A DNA stretch of 8,278 bases from Helicobacteraceae bacterium. Lineage in GTDB: Bacteria; Campylobacterota; Campylobacteria; Campylobacterales; Sulfurimonadaceae. The first letter of the stretch is position 1, and every line of letters starts with the position of its first letter. The notes below the pieces were generated by a model that did no database searches, had not been told where the DNA came from, and saw only the letters and a list, made by a program, of their open reading frames with translations. Shown here one piece after another: positions 8,193-8,278 of the stretch. The DNA lies in NCBI GenBank assembly GCA_015489055.1, contig WFMO01000159.1, positions 1 through 8,278 on the forward strand. Reading direction: 5' to 3'. The translations under genes and the position numbers were made by a program.

Positions 8193-8278
8193 AATCTTAT
8201 CCTGTTGACATATTATTTTGCACAAAACAAAGATACAAAACAAAAGTTCTTATAAAATTTTTAATTATGAATTATAAC
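8193..8278 (-). promoter_or_regulatory. probable promoter region of the aminotransferase-purA operon
   Basis: The 86 bases upstream of the first gene are very AT-rich. On the minus strand there is a perfect TATAAT at 8271-8276 on the window edge, a TATAAG at 8249-8254 and a TAATAT at 8210-8215. Two direct repeats, TTTGTTTTGT on the minus strand (8235-8244 and 8222-8231, 13 bp apart), form phased T-rich tracts like those upstream of -10 boxes in Campylobacter and Helicobacter. I cannot say which -10 is used. The AGGA ribosome site is at about 8201-8204. Confidence 0.4.

Noticed and set aside
8193..8243. N-terminal extension of the aminotransferase that could look like a signal peptide
   Set aside because: The family begins at the TPGPTPVP segment, the AGGA site fits ATG 8192, and the extension lies in promoter-like AT-rich DNA.

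Overview
The window looks like a piece of an AT-rich Campylobacterota (epsilonproteobacterial) chromosome, most likely a free-living sulfur-oxidiser type such as Sulfurimonas. The evidence is the base composition, the protein sequences (CcoN, PurA, DUF507, CarA) and the gene order. From memory, the order ccoN ... carA, DUF507, MotE-like, FliJ-like, purA matches Campylobacter jejuni Cj1490c to Cj1498c, so much of the block is probably ancestral synteny. All nine protein genes lie on the minus strand. I see no tRNA, rRNA, CRISPR array, insertion sequence or phage gene.

Read in the direction of transcription (high to low coordinates), the first block is tightly packed: a class V PLP aminotransferase (8192-7071), a HisZ/HisRS-like protein (7070-6222, start codon abutting the previous stop), purA (6213-4966, 8 bp gap), a FliJ-like coiled-coil protein (4960-4538, 5 bp gap) and a secreted MotE/YlxF-like protein (4541-4029, ATGA overlap). 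These five are very probably one transcript. It mixes amino acid and purine metabolism with two flagellar-type genes.

An 80 bp gap holding a possible promoter and an AT-rich inverted repeat separates the second block: DUF507 (3948-3397) and carA (3397-2261), joined by a one-base TAATG overlap. CarA is the glutaminase subunit of carbamoyl phosphate synthetase; carB is not in the window. After 82 bp comes a six-helix TauE/SafE (DsbD_2-type) membrane protein (2178-1384) with a C-terminal tail of four Lys-Cys-Gly repeats spaced exactly five residues apart. After a 238 bp AT-rich regulatory gap comes ccoN (1145 to the window edge, truncated), the catalytic subunit of the cbb3-type oxidase. The membrane protein is probably connected to copper or redox supply for that oxidase.

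Most of the window is ordinary conserved core genome. The points worth a second look are the repeated Cys tail, the degenerate HisRS-like protein beside purA rather than hisG, the duplicated DUF507 protein coupled to carA, and the FliJ-MotE pair (with four A8 tracts) inside a purine operon. Two starts are corrected relative to the longest ORFs: purA starts at 6213, not 6225, and the aminotransferase at 8192, not 8243.
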